From: Echiichthys vipera
Taxonomy: Eukaryota > Chordata > Actinopteri > Perciformes > Trachinidae
Length of the DNA stretch: 64,000 nt
Reading direction: 5' to 3'
Assembly (NCBI GenBank): GCA_963691815.1
Contig: OY829650.1
Coordinates: 10,014,171-10,078,170, forward strand
A program made the position numbers and the translations under genes. Of the stretch, positions 1 through 11,960 are shown in pieces. Under the pieces are notes generated by a model. It had not been told where the DNA came from and did not search any database. It saw nothing but the letters and a program-made list of their open reading frames with translations. How positions within the stretch are numbered: the stretch's first letter is position 1; each line of letters starts with the position of its first letter.

Positions 1-793
1 TGTACCATAGTGTGTTTACAGGTGCCATTTTGAAAAGCATGATCCTAATGTTGTACGATATTTTGCTTAATGTGTACAGCAGAACTACTCTAATAACTCT
101 ACCTTTGACATGCAATGTAACCTTACAGTGACAACTGTTACGTTTTCTGTTTTGACATATCATTATGAAGTGAATGTTGATTGACCAATTTAATGGCTAT
201 AGAAAAATGACACCATCAACGGTTTGATTGGTTCCCTATAAGCCTCACTTTCCCCATCTGTTGTGTTTGCCAACGGGTTGAACTCACTGAACGCCACAAG
301 GAAAGAGGATAGCGCTTTATTGTGTTGCGCTTGTACCATTGAAGTTAATAAAATATCCTCTCCATTTCCACTTTCAAAAAGGTCAGCTGTTTTTAGAATA
401 CTCACAAAAACATATATATGTTATTTTTTAAGTTTCTTTATGTTCTTGACTTGTATTTCTATAAGTGGTGCAGGCCAAAGAACTTTGGACCAAAACAGGA
501 TATACAGTATATAATTTCATACACAGATGAGCATTTAAAGAAAAAATCCATCTTATTAGAACTCTAGTCCTTATTTTTGCAGCTTTGGCCATCATTTGTT
601 TTGGTTAGGATCACATATTTTCCGTTAACTGCTGAGATCTGTGATTGCAGCAAGATTATCAGAAGCTTTAACCAGATTATCTAAAATTAAAAAAAAAATC
701 TTTATTTGGAAATAAACTTGTCTGTAATTTTCTATTATTGCACAGGGTCACTGTGGCCGTGCGCATACAATCAGCCAGACTATAGTTTAAAGT

Positions 794-960
794 TAGCCTG
801 GAAACTAGACGCATCTGCTGAGCTCATGTTTCATTTGCTCTGGCAAATTTGTCTGGCCATCCTCAAATTCAGACAGATTTCCATCAACTTGAGATCTAGT
901 GGACCAATCACAACTGTTTATTTCATATTGGGCGGGTTTAAGATGAAGACTGACAGACGG
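794..960 (+). repeat. 'agcctggaaaccagac' dispersed repeat, copy 1
   Basis: Reads agcctggaaactagacgcat, ctgctgagctcatgtttcat, ttgctctggcaaatttgtct, gacagatttcc and tagtggaccaatcacaac. Two reverse copies occur at 20515 and 25795. Confidence 0.55.
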
Positions 961-2649
961 GCGTCACACTTGAATGTAGTTGCTGAACTTAACTGGCATT
1001 CCAGCGCAAATTAGGCAACACCCAGTGTTTTGTAGCTTTGATCAGTTGTAGATCTGTCCTATTGAGTCCAGAGGCATTTTGCTCTGCACAGTAGATAATG
1101 CACCCTGGAAATCTAAAATGAACCTAGACGTTTCAGACTAATATACATTTGTGAATTAGTCGTTGAAGCAGGTAGATGGTCTTTAAACTGTGATGCAAGT
1201 TTAGTTTTCAACTGACAGTAGGGATGAAATTACTGTTTTTTACTTTGTTTTCTCTTCCAAAGAAGTTCAGCTCACATTGGGTTGAATTCGACAGATGAAT
1301 GATCATCCTTGTGCTTGTGTTTCTTGCCCAACAAAGAAATTGGCAAAAACCACAAAAATAAGATCCAGTTCTTCATCATTTAAAGCAGACACACTGTACG
1401 GATGTAATGTTTTTTCTTGTGTATTTGTCTTCCAAGTTTAATAAAAAAAAAAATAGAAAAAAAACCCAAGATCCAAGTTGTAATAAACCAGCATTAGCCT
1501 TCAACGTATTATTTAGAAAGTGTGCAAGTTGTTTTAATCCTACGGGTATGGACTACACTCTTGGATCATCTTCTCCATAATTATGTTGCGGAAAGATATT
1601 TGTGCTTTCAAGGGACTCTCACTGAGCTGTTGATGTTGATTGATGTCCATATTGAACTGCAAGAAAATCATGACCGTATCAACCAATAAAAAGTTTCTCC
1701 TCCTCAACAATACCTCAGAGTCGCCTGTCCCATTAATTAGGTCTAATCCTGTTTTCAGGAAAGCCATAATCCAAGATATGCCTCTCTTTCATATATGATA
1801 GCATCTCAAACTCAATTAATTTCCCAGTTATGGAAAGAAAATGGTTGTAAAAAACAATATGAATGGGAAAGGCTGGAGTGTAAATTAACATTATATGACT
1901 GATGCTGCAATGAGAAAGATGTGGTGTGAGGCTCTTTGCAGTAACGCATGGAATAACAGATTTATCTCTGCATGAAGTGGGTGACATAACATTTGCATCT
2001 TATAATAGTAAAGGTGGAGGGGAGGGGAGGAGATGGAGGTATATGAATCTGCCAGACACTTTATAGTTTGGACAGCTTCTCTGTGATTAAAGGAGTTGGC
2101 ATGCCTAAAAAGATGGTGTCCAGGGAAGAAACATGTTCTGAAAAGGAAAGAAATCTATAACTGTTTCCCAAGCATTGTTTTTCACATTTCAGACAGTTAA
2201 TGAGCTGGTTTTTCATTAAATTATTCACCACATTGGGTTATTATAATTGTTTGATAATGTCACAATATATTTTCTGTTTGATGCTGTGACTCTTTTAGTA
2301 TTTTTGTATCATTTGTCACCTCACAAAATTGCAAAGGCTTTGACAGAAATGGCAAATCATGCAAGCGGCAGCTGATGTTTTGTTGGATGGTAAATGCACT
2401 TTCATTTCATTGAAAGCCAGTGCACATTCTGATTGGACATTTTAGATTTGATTTATCTCTTCTGGCAACCTTGGTTAGCTGATTATGACTCCAAGCCCAT
2501 GAGAGAATGGCATGGTGGCTGAAGCTCTGCAAATACAAACGGCACTGAAAACAAATTCCTGTCATTTGCAGTGGACTCAATTGCGAACTTTTCATATAAG
2601 GACTCATGTATAAAGGATAAACTGTCCGAATACAGCAGGAAACAATGGT

Positions 2650-3100
2650 CTACTGCTATGCTAGCAGTAGACAAAGCAGTTCAGGCCCAGCTCTGCTTTT
2701 AGCTAAATGCTAACATCAGCATGCTAACACACTCACAATGACAACAGGCTGATGCCAAGCAGTCTTAATGTTTACCATGCTCACCATCTTAGTTTAGCAT
2801 TGTAGCATGCTAATATTTGCTAATTAGCACTAAACAGAAAGTACAGCTGGAAGTGAAGTGAGTGCCATTAATTTCGCTGGTATTTAGTGATAATCCAAAA
2901 TATTGGACAAATTCAAATTCATCTCGGGGGACATACATTTCATGAAAATTCCTCCAAAAGTTGTTGCACTCAAAAACAAAGATGTGAACCTTGTGATGAG
3001 ATTGTACACAAATGTAAGGCAATGCATCCAATAGTTGTTGAAATATTTCATTCTGGACCAAAGTGATGAGTCGATAGATGCCATAGTCACACTGCAAACC
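2650..3100 (+). repeat. Dispersed fish repeat ('gctaacatcagcatgctaac' family), copy A
   Basis: Contains agctaaatgctaacatcagc, atgctcaccatcttagttta, tttgctaattagcactaaac and, near its end, ccaatagttgttgaaatatt and ctggaccaaagtgatgag. These match a very common teleost repeat. A second copy in reverse lies at 32690-33385. Confidence 0.7.
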
Positions 3101-4963
3101 AGGCTGAAAGCTGTTGTGCCAAAAGACACTTTTGTGCCCCACAAACCTCCACACTGGTGCCACTATTCACAGGGACTTAACACTGAATACTTAGCACAGC
3201 ACCATTCAAATGTGAAGCTCTGTTTTGTCCTGACATTGTGGTGAATGCAGTTCTATCTTTGCAGCATTTTTCAGAGAAAGGAGAAATAGATGTACAGAAA
3301 CTGAACAGAAGAATGCCAAAAAAGTTTATTTTTCACAGAAATCTTCCCTTGATTTGTCAGTTATGCAGTGACAGCATGCATGCTTGCATTATTGAAAATA
3401 ACATGCTGACATGGTTTACTGCTATACTCCATCACCAGATGGCTGACACAGATCTTCACTTTTGAAATCACATCTCGCCAGTGAATGTGAGCAAAGTGTT
3501 TGTCCCCTCTCTCTCCTGCTACGCTTTCATCACTGCTGCCTTCTGTTTTCTCGCACCAAACGCCTGGCATTGAAGCGGCGGGCTATTAAATAAATTAGGT
3601 TTCCTCCAGTGGGCCTGACAAAGACAGGCGCAAAATGAGAGGCCTATTACATGACCTGCTTTAGTGTTTTGTTTTCCAGCTTAACCTTACCCCTCCCCGG
3701 GGCTTACTTCAGGCACTCCATGGGTATCAGTTACGCTCCACAAAATGGTAGGTTCTTATCTTTTGGAGGCATCTAAAGCTCAGAGCGCCAGCAAATGGCC
3801 GGTCACTGTCTCTGTTTCTGTAACAAGCTCCCTCACCCTTCATAACTGTAGCCATTTTCTGAAGGCCCCGTCACTCCGCTCCTCTTGTCTGTCACAAGCT
3901 CTCCTCCTCACGCCATCACATGACGCTACAGTTACACTGCACATGCTCAGTCTCCAGTGCTGCTCTGGCTCCTAGTCTCTTACGTCAACACACAAACTTC
4001 TTCGGTCTGCAAGGGACCAGCTGTCAGTACAGCGGGTATCTCCTTCCTCCCTGCATGCATCACAGAAAATTACAGAGTGAAACACAACCATCGGGGACAA
4101 TGAGACGAGTATGCTGCTATGGTGCTGCTCCCCAGCTTCCTCAACAGTTTTCTGTTGACAATTAGCAAGAAGCCACTTCACTCTCTTTTTGGTGTATGGA
4201 TAAATGAATGGAAACTTTGGCTAATGGCCCTCTGGAGTACAACATAATGTCTCCAGTGTCTTGTTATATTCTGCTTCCTACTTCCTGTTCGTCAGGGTCC
4301 ATTAGCAGTCCAGTCACTGAACTGGTGTAGGAAGAGAAGAGCTGAGAAAGGACATTGAAACACATCTTAGCATGGTCTCCTCTTTGTGTTTCATTCTATG
4401 TCAGGCAATTGTCAAGCACAAGGCTAGCAATATTCTATGTTTGTTATTGTCAACGAATGCTATGAAAAGACCAAAGCCAACAGTTTGTTTCTCCAGCCCA
4501 GTGTATCACTGCCTTGCCGATATCTCTAAGTCTATTGGTTACTATTGAAGCCGTACATGCTTAAAAGAAAGATTCACATATAAGTTGTTCCCTAAAACCG
4601 CTGGGCACTGTAGTTTTTAGCAAACGTTACTCAAACAGGAATAAATAATGCATTTGTTGGGAATTATTTTCAGCTGAGGGTTGATACACATTTGGTGTGC
4701 TAATGAGTATTTACAGCGGCAGGATGTTATGTGACTGGAATAACCCAAAAATAAATTGCAGTGACCATGGCCATTGTAATAAGGGAACATGTCACCCAGT
4801 CTAACAGTGTATTGTCCTTATTGTGTTTTGACAACAATGGACCTCTATGCCACAGACAATACTTGTTAGTAAAATAATGTCATTGCTAGTTTTGTTATTT
4901 TCATGGAACTTGTTGACAAAAATATAAATATAGAACAACAACAGTGGACATCGAAACCGCCCA

Positions 4964-5095
4964 GTTCTCCCTGGGTTAATGTATGTTTTCTCCGAGGTTC
5001 TCCAGCTTCTTCCCACAGTCATGCAGGTCTCAGGTTAATTGGTGATTCTAAATTGCTCATAGAAAATGTGAGCTTGAATGGTTGTCTGATAATGG
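4964..5095 (+). repeat. Fish repeat fragment ('ttctcccacagtc...ggttaattggtgattctaaatt')
   Basis: Contains gttctccctgggttaatgta, ccagcttcttcccacagtca, tgcaggtctcaggttaattg and gtgattctaaattgctcata, the conserved middle of a widespread teleost retroelement 3' region. Both ends are missing. Confidence 0.6.
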
Positions 5096-5773
5096 ATTAC
5101 AGATAATGGATGGCATGTAACACCAAACAAGTGCATGACAAACTTAAGCTCAAATTTGTGATGGGTAAAAACAAATAAGTCTTTTTTTTTGCTAGTTCAA
5201 GACTCACCAACGCAATTGAGCCAATGGAAAGGTGGCGACACAATCGTCCCTTATCATTGACCTTTTAATACACCAGGACTTTGCAGTTCCTCCTTCACCA
5301 TGAATATAATAATTGTACATAAGAGAGCACTTCATCATCAGCTTTATAAATATGTATTTGTGCACAACAGATCCCAGTGACATGTTAAAGCTCAGCTGCT
5401 TCAGAATGCCACTGCATTGATTGCCTCCAATTGAACGGGCCCTCTCGGCATTGGTCAGCGCAAATGAAGAGGTCTGTGCTTTGTTTGGGCTCTCGAGGGC
5501 CGGCACTGGTAGAGCACCAGTGATGAATAACTTAACATGTCCTCTCATTATTAAAAGCCAATGCTCTTGAAAGCATTACACGGGGTTCCTACTAAATTAA
5601 ACGCCTTCAAAAGTAATTCAGTGCCACTGTATTACGTTTCGAAGGCCATTACTGACAATTGAGGCTAAAATCCTTGACACAACCTTCTTAGCACACATAG
5701 ATTGTGATTTTTCTGGCTAATCACCACCAGAGTGCACAGACCCTATTAGTGGTCAGTATTTAAAAGAACAAAC

Positions 5774-5795
5774 AATCGAAAAATAATTTTCGATT
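5774..5795. other. 9-bp perfect hairpin, AATCGAAAA / TTTTCGATT
   Basis: A perfect stem around a 4-base ATAA loop. It is short enough to be chance. Confidence 0.35.
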
Positions 5796-6165
5796 TTTCG
5801 TTAGTCTTTTGTGTGGGGTCCCTGTGGCTGGTCAACTGGCCTTAATGGCAGTGCAGCGGGTGTCAGTGGTGGCCACAGTCGACAGCCTGGCTGAGTAGAG
5901 CGATCCCTCCGCCTCAGAGGTATTTCCAATCCCATCCAGTCTCTCTCTCCCTCAACTCTGTGAGTGTGACTCACTGTGTCATGTCAGCTCTCATTAAGTC
6001 TTTCATATTTGCCACAAAAAATATTGTGTCTTAGTTTACTGACCCACAACAGATTTTTCTGGCTAAATGGCCACTGAACTGAATATGGACATGATTAGCC
6101 ATGAAATTGAACATTGCTATGTGCTCTAAATTACTGTGGCTTGAATCTGAAATGGTAGGTCTCGA

Positions 6166-6548
6166 CCATAGACTATATAATGATCCACCTGCTTTACAAA
6201 AAGTGAAGTCAAAATATTCGAAATACAATCCACTATATTGTTATTTTGCAACCAGAGTCTGCGCAGTGGTGATCAGGCGGTAAAGTCACATCATCCCGTC
6301 CATACTGTGCACCCGCCCAACCAATCATGAGGCAATCAAAGCTGTTAATGATGATGTTTCACCCCTTTTTTATAGCATTAAATAACGTATTAAAATCAAA
6401 TGTATCAGAAAAAAAACACTTGAACAAACATCAGGATGATATAACTACCTTAAATCATACTGCAGCCAGCCACCAGGGGGCGGACAAGATGTTTTGACTT
6501 CACTTTCAGGGACAGGTCAAGCCGTCCATCGTTATATATAGTCTATGG
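6166..6548. mobile_element. MITE with CCATAGACTATATA inverted ends and TCTCGA TSD
   Basis: The ends CCATAGACTATATAA (6166-6180) and TTATATATAGTCTATGG (to 6548) are inverted copies. TCTCGA occurs directly outside both ends (6160-6165 and 6549-6554). A GG also precedes both copies, so the duplication could be 8 bp. The interior contains ccaccagggggcg and gatgttttgacttcac, which I recognise from an abundant fish MITE. There is no ORF of note. Confidence 0.8.
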
Positions 6549-6554
6549 TCTCGA

Positions 6555-7813
6555 TTCCCTATTAAGGTAGCCTAGATCGCATTCATTAAAATGTAAAAAA
6601 TCTGTATTATTATTATTGATATTTAAAAATGTACATTTGCTTAAACCTGAGCAGGACTTTGCAGTTTCATAGCATTGGCAGAGTTGACAGCTGTTCATTC
6701 CCCAATTTCGCTTCAGACTCAACTACATTTCCCTCAGATTGCTCACCACTCGTCCCAGAAAGAAAGAAAAAAGCGGAATTTTATTTATCAGATGAACATG
6801 CATTTTTAAAAGTGTGTTTGTTGTTATTTTAACCCTTGGTTAAGTCATTTACAGCACTAACAGTTAGCTAATCTCTTGCAAGTATTACTGAACTACTGAA
6901 CTGTAAACTTTTGACCGTTTGAGGTGTGCTAAATGATGATCCTGGCAAGGTGGGAAGGGGAACTGATACCAGTCCTGATCAAGCTCATACTCCTAATGGA
7001 CACATAGTCCTCGAGTGTCTCCCAAAGGGACAGAACTGTTGGAACTCGTCTGGTACTTTATTTCATGTGTCCCGACCTGCCCATCTGTCATGTCAGGGCT
7101 CCGATGGCAACAGCATTGGCAGTGAGGGCGTAGCACTTCAGCACGTCAGCGCTTCTGCAGACCACATCCCCTGATAATGCTGTCCTGATAAATTATATCC
7201 AGCTGTCATTGAACGGGCACCCAAAAAGACTTACGCACGAACTCTATCGTAATAGAAAGCACAAATCCAGGACTGACTTGCCGCTCAATCTGACAACCTG
7301 TACAGTGGGCTGGTGAAGCAATTTCCACAGAGACACAAGGGCTTCTTCTCTGCTGTGCACAGAGCACCCCACGCACAATCAGCTGACTTATGAAAACCGC
7401 TAAATATGATAATACAGTTAGTCATACAGAGATAAAAATGGCTGGAAACCGTTTATTACTGATCCTTGCCTGCAACTAACCTCGGAGCAAGCCGTCTTAA
7501 GACTAAACTGAAGAGCTTCTTAAATATTCAAGGAGCTTCTTCTAAAGGGCCATCAGATACATTTTCCTTCTGTTATCAAGGCATCCAGCACTCCCTTCAA
7601 CATCTACCTACCTATCTTTGCCCCTCAACTTTTGTTTTATCTTTATGTTAGAAATAGTTTTGATCGCTTGGCGGCATCTTAGGGAAGGTGGGGGAAGATG
7701 AAGGGTATTTTACTACTACGTATGAAAGAAATTCACCTCAGGCTCAGGGAAGAAAGCCGCCCACACTTCATCTGCCTTACACCTCAAAATAGTATGTGTG
7801 TGTGTGTGTGTGT

Positions 7814-7851
<38 letters not shown>

Positions 7852-9884
7852 TACTATACATTTTGAGGACAGAGCTGAAGTGTGTTGCACAAATATATTG
7901 CATGTTTGGCTTCTATACTGCTGTGTCAGGTGGAAAAAGTGCAAGTGGAGAATATAGTTGGTCCTATAAGAAGCTTTCAGTTCATCACAACATGCTTGCA
8001 CAGCTTAGTCCACTGCAGCATTTGATCAAATAGCACAGCTGTCGTTTTTGGATGATCCCGTTGTATGTCCTCTGCCTGGACAGCATGCCCTAAATATCAA
8101 TGCTTCAAAACCCGCACAGAAAAGTTCAAACTGTTTCAAAACTCCCACAGACTTGTAGTTCTTGGATGCCTGGTAGTGAAGGCCTGTTTCAATTACTGTG
8201 TGAGGACTGGAACCTAAATATAAGCCATAAAACTCATTTGAAAAGCAATTTAAGTTCATATTATTCATCTAATATCTATTTGTTTTTATTTTCTCATTGA
8301 TTTTTATCACCATTATTATTGTTATTATTTAATGAAGTGAAGAGTAAAGAAGGAGGAGGGGAATTTTCTCAGACCGGAGGGCAAAATAGGAGCTCTTTGT
8401 CGGAAAATTGATTAAATGTCAAATGTCTTAATATAGTGGAAAAACAAAAATATCATGTTTGTAGTTCGGCTACAAATGTATAAAGAGGCTGATGATTTAT
8501 TTTCAATCTAACCTCCAGTGTTGGGAAAATAAAACATTGATCACACACAAAAACAAAAGTCATTACATTTGTTAGCTGTTTCATCCATATTATTCTCACC
8601 TCTGACATACCGTACGTGTTTTCCTAGAGCACGAAAAAATGTGAAAAATCATTGGATTTATATAGAAATCAAGGAGACATTTATCAATGTGGTATTTTTG
8701 TTTTCTCTTAATTGTCCCCTGGGCTACAAAGAGGCAATTGAGCAGTTCCCTCTATTTAACTGAAACACACCAATCAATGGCAGCAGCATGACAAATGTTT
8801 TCACTGTATAAATAATGGAAGACTGGACAATTGCAATAACAGCCTTGTTTGTTTAAAGTCAATTTTTCACTTGAACAGCTTTTAATATGCATCTTGCTCT
8901 TGTTTGAAAGACTTGTTAAAATCTGGAGAGCGTTTGCTCGAGGGAGAACTCTTGTCTTTCATTAATAAACGGTTCTCATTAGACATTTTATTTTAGGTTT
9001 ATGCATTCAGTGTGGAGGGCATACTTCTGTCTGAAATACTTGCATCTGGTTAACAATGTTTGCTATTATGCCTCTTATTTCATTATTTATATCATCAATT
9101 CATCTGCAGGTGACTTTTAATCTAACAATATAAAATATTAAAACAGAAATAGACAAATATTCCCATCACAATATCTTAGATTATAAATTACATCTAAAAT
9201 AAAAACAGCAAATTCCCACATATGAGAACCATCAAATATTGATCAAAACAATCTAATCAACTACTGGACTAATTGACTAATCGTTGCAGATCAAAAGCCA
9301 CTGCATGAGACTGCAACCACAAGTGTTGCCAAAGAAACAGCAAGTGAGAGTAGAACCTGGGGCTGGAGAAGGTACACTTAATAATAACTTCAATTCTGTT
9401 GTAGTTGCCAAGCAAACTTCGCAGCTGTAGAACCAAGCCATCGGTATTGTATCAACCCTAACCATTTGTAGTTTGCAGTTCAATCAGGAAATACCATTTT
9501 TATGTACTGAGATACAATGTATGTGTCCAAAATCATACTTTATTTAAAGTGTATGCCATTATATTTGAGCGTCCGAGAGTGTGAAATGTATGCACTATAT
9601 GGTGCCAGGGCTCAACCGGTATAGTTGCCAGATTGCCATTAGCAACAGTTTTGAGAAATTGGCAACCAAATCCTGGCCTCTGGCTGACACCAGTACTAAC
9701 CACCTTTAAAGATATAAAAACAGGGAACGCACCCAAAAATAAATAACACTTTAATATTTGTTGCTCCATGCATCATCTTTAAATACAGTCAGAATCAGAG
9801 AGCTGCACGTGACAACGCTGCACATGCGTTTTACTCATGTTTGCACTGATATCTGTTTTAGGGATAGTGGCGAAGCAAAGGACG
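6555..9884. other. Intergenic DNA, no gene seen
   Basis: Only the (TG)n tract at 7795 stands out. The open frame across 7698-8033 is carried by that microsatellite. No other structure was recognised. Confidence 0.6.
7795..7845 (+). repeat. (TG)n microsatellite
   Basis: About 25 TG units with one TA interruption at 7817-7818. Confidence 0.95.
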
Positions 9885-10345
9885 TTGATTGACTGTGGAG
9901 TGAAAAGTTCGATCATGACCGAAAGAACGAGGTTGCGGGTACAAGCGACCGAAATGGGTTTTCTCAGGAGGGTGGCTGAAGTCTCCCTTAGAGATAGGGG
10001 GAGAAGTTCAGCCATCCGTGAGGAACTCGGAGTAGAACCGCTGCTCCTTTGCATTGAAAGGAGCCAGTTGAGGTGGTTCGGGCATCTAGTAAGGATGCCC
10101 CCTGGGCGCCTCCCTAGGGAGGTGTTCCAGGCACGTCCAGCTGGGAGGAGGCCCCAGGGAAGACCCAGGACCAGGTGGAGAGATGATATCTCCGCGCTGG
10201 CCTGGGAACGCCTTGGGATCCCCCAGTTAGAGCTGGTTAATGTGGCCCGGGAAAGGGAAGTTTGGGGTCCCCTGCTAAAGCTGCTGCCCCCGCGACCCGA
10301 CCCCGGATAAGCGGATGAAGATGAGATGAGATGAGATGAAAGGTT
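9885..10345 (+). mobile_element. Rex3/RTE-like LINE, 5'-truncated 3' end
   Basis: An open frame from 9915 to 10310 (131 codons) reads like the C-terminal tail of a fish non-LTR retrotransposon ORF. It has LRRVAEVSLRDRGRSS, RSQLRWFGHLVRMPPGRL, GRPRTRWRD and a final LLPPRPDPG before TAA. A short gatga/gatg tandem (about 10315-10340) follows the stop, as expected for the short repetitive tail of Rex3-like elements. The reverse-transcriptase core is absent, so this is a dead 5'-truncated insertion with an intact C-terminal frame. GC content rises sharply against the AT-rich surroundings. The opposite-strand frame over the same bases is a shadow. Rex3 is my best family guess; another RTE-clade element is possible. 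Confidence 0.75.
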
Positions 10346-11136
10346 GACCAACCTTTCAACATTACAAACAAATGTGATAACTGATTCAACTGACAAAGAA
10401 CCCGTTTAACCTAAAGGAAAAACAAAAAGGAAATTTGTAAATGTTGGGGGCTTTTATGTCACATTTTCAACTATGGCAACCATATTGTCAGTTTCAGCAA
10501 CCAAGAGCTGATTCCTAGTCGGAAGACCCTGAGTTCCCTCAAAAAATTACCATTATGTAACAAAATAGTGTGCAAGTGGCATGTAAAGCAATGCACCACA
10601 TTTAGATGGATAGGAAAATGAACAACAGTGACTCAACATCTGTCAGTGATGACCTTAAATTACAATAATTTGTTAAACTCTAGAGACTGCTCACTATGAA
10701 GTACTGACTGTTTATTAAATAGGGCGTAGTGAATGAGTTAAAGAGCAATATAATGTTGAGCATATAGCGTAAAGTTTGAGGTTATGACACAAACAGATTT
10801 CTTAAGTTTTGGGATTACACAAAGAGAAAGAAAGAGAAAATGTATTGACTATAAAGGGAATAATAACTGGAAGAATGTGGAGTAATTTAGTTGAACGAGA
10901 GGCTAAGGAGAAATAGTCTGTGTGATGGGTGCTGGGGTGAGGAGGCCTGGGTTGAACTTCTCCTCTGGCTTCATAATGAGAGACTTAATGGGAAAGACAA
11001 AGCACACACTCTGCTTGCCTGCATGGATCCAGCGTATGATGTGAGATTTTCTTACAGCCTCCCTGCAGGTCATGTTCCAGTTTTCCACCTCATGCTCTGA
11101 TGAAACTAAACCATCAAACCTGCAGCTGAATCGAGC

Positions 11137-11960
11137 AAGAAAGAAATGTTTATTTATAAAGAACCTTTCACAGACACAGTAATAAAGTGCTTCACAGTGA
11201 CGGTAATAAAATCAAGCAAAATCAAAGAAAGTTAAACAAAACGGCAAATAGAGTATACAGACGTATGGCACAAGTTTGGCTAAACAGATGGGTTTTAGCT
11301 GCTTTTTTAAAAGAGTCTACAGAGTCCAAGGATCTTAAGCTTATTGGGAGACTCTTCCAAAGCTTAGGGGCTGCCGACTGGAAGGCACAATCTGCCCCAG
11401 TCTTAAAACATTTCCGAGGTACACTTAGAAAGCCCTGGGTGGAGGACCTAAGAGCTTGACTCATGGTATGGGGATCCAGAAGGTCACTCATATACTGTGC
11501 ATCCTGGCCATGTTGGGCTCTATAAGTGAGCAGTAAAGTTCATTCTAAAATGAACAGGAAACCAGCGCAGAGAGGTTAAAGTCCCACTCCTGACACATGT
11601 TAAAAGTATTTAAAAACTATTCTGATATGATTCATATTTTGTTTAATATGGATTTCTCACATAGAAAGTAAAAAAAACTCAGAGATGGGGCAATATCTCC
11701 TGTTTCTACCTCACTGAAGAATTCTGATCTGGCCTCGAAAAACACATTTTGGGGGGGACTTTAAAACGGTTTAATAAAAAGGTTCAATATGCGACCACTT
11801 GTTTAAAGCCTAGCAGCAGCATTTTGGACGGTTTGTATAGGGTGTACAGAAGTTATAATAAGTAGGGTAAAAAGAGACTTTCAAAAGTCCAAGCGCGATG
11901 AGATAAAAGTAAGTAAAATGTATTAGCAATCAAATATCTGCTGAAAGAATTGGGGGCAAA
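11137..11960 (-). mobile_element. L2/CR1-like LINE 3' part, split by a MITE
   Basis: On the minus strand the frame 11222-11491 reads MSDLLDPHTMSQALRSSTQG, then FLSVPRKCFKTGADCAFQSA and APKLWKSLPISLRSLDS, with KTHLFSQ near the end. This is the C-terminal block of an L2/CR1-type ORF. Further upstream on that strand LRWFPVHFRMNF (near 11560) and QTVQNAAAR (near 11820-11850) are the preceding conserved blocks, in different frames. Between them sits a 189-bp insertion (11576-11764), so the two parts belong to one older LINE. The 3' end is about 11137, near tttataaataaac on the minus strand. It is inactive. Confidence 0.75.
11576..11764. mobile_element. piggyBac-like MITE with TTAA target duplication
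   Basis: TTAA at 11576-11579 and at 11761-11764 flank a 181-bp insert whose ends are inverted repeats (AGTCCCACTCC at the left, GGGGGGGACT at the right). It lies inside the LINE fragment, and removing one TTAA plus the insert restores a continuous LINE sequence (cagagagg-TTAA-aacggttt). The TTAA target and C/G-run termini suggest a piggyBac-type non-autonomous element. It has no coding capacity. Confidence 0.75.

Larger units (their letters stand above)
1..6159. other. Upstream intergenic DNA, no gene seen
   Basis: Apart from the repeats at 794, 2650 and 4964 I see no coding exon, RNA gene or clear regulatory site. Open frames are all under 120 codons without recognisable motifs. 1-790, 960-2640, 3110-4960 and 5100-6159 look like ordinary noncoding DNA. 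Confidence 0.6.

Noticed and set aside
9779..10396. 205-codon minus-strand frame
   Set aside because: Antisense shadow of the GC-rich Rex3-like LINE coding region on the + strand.
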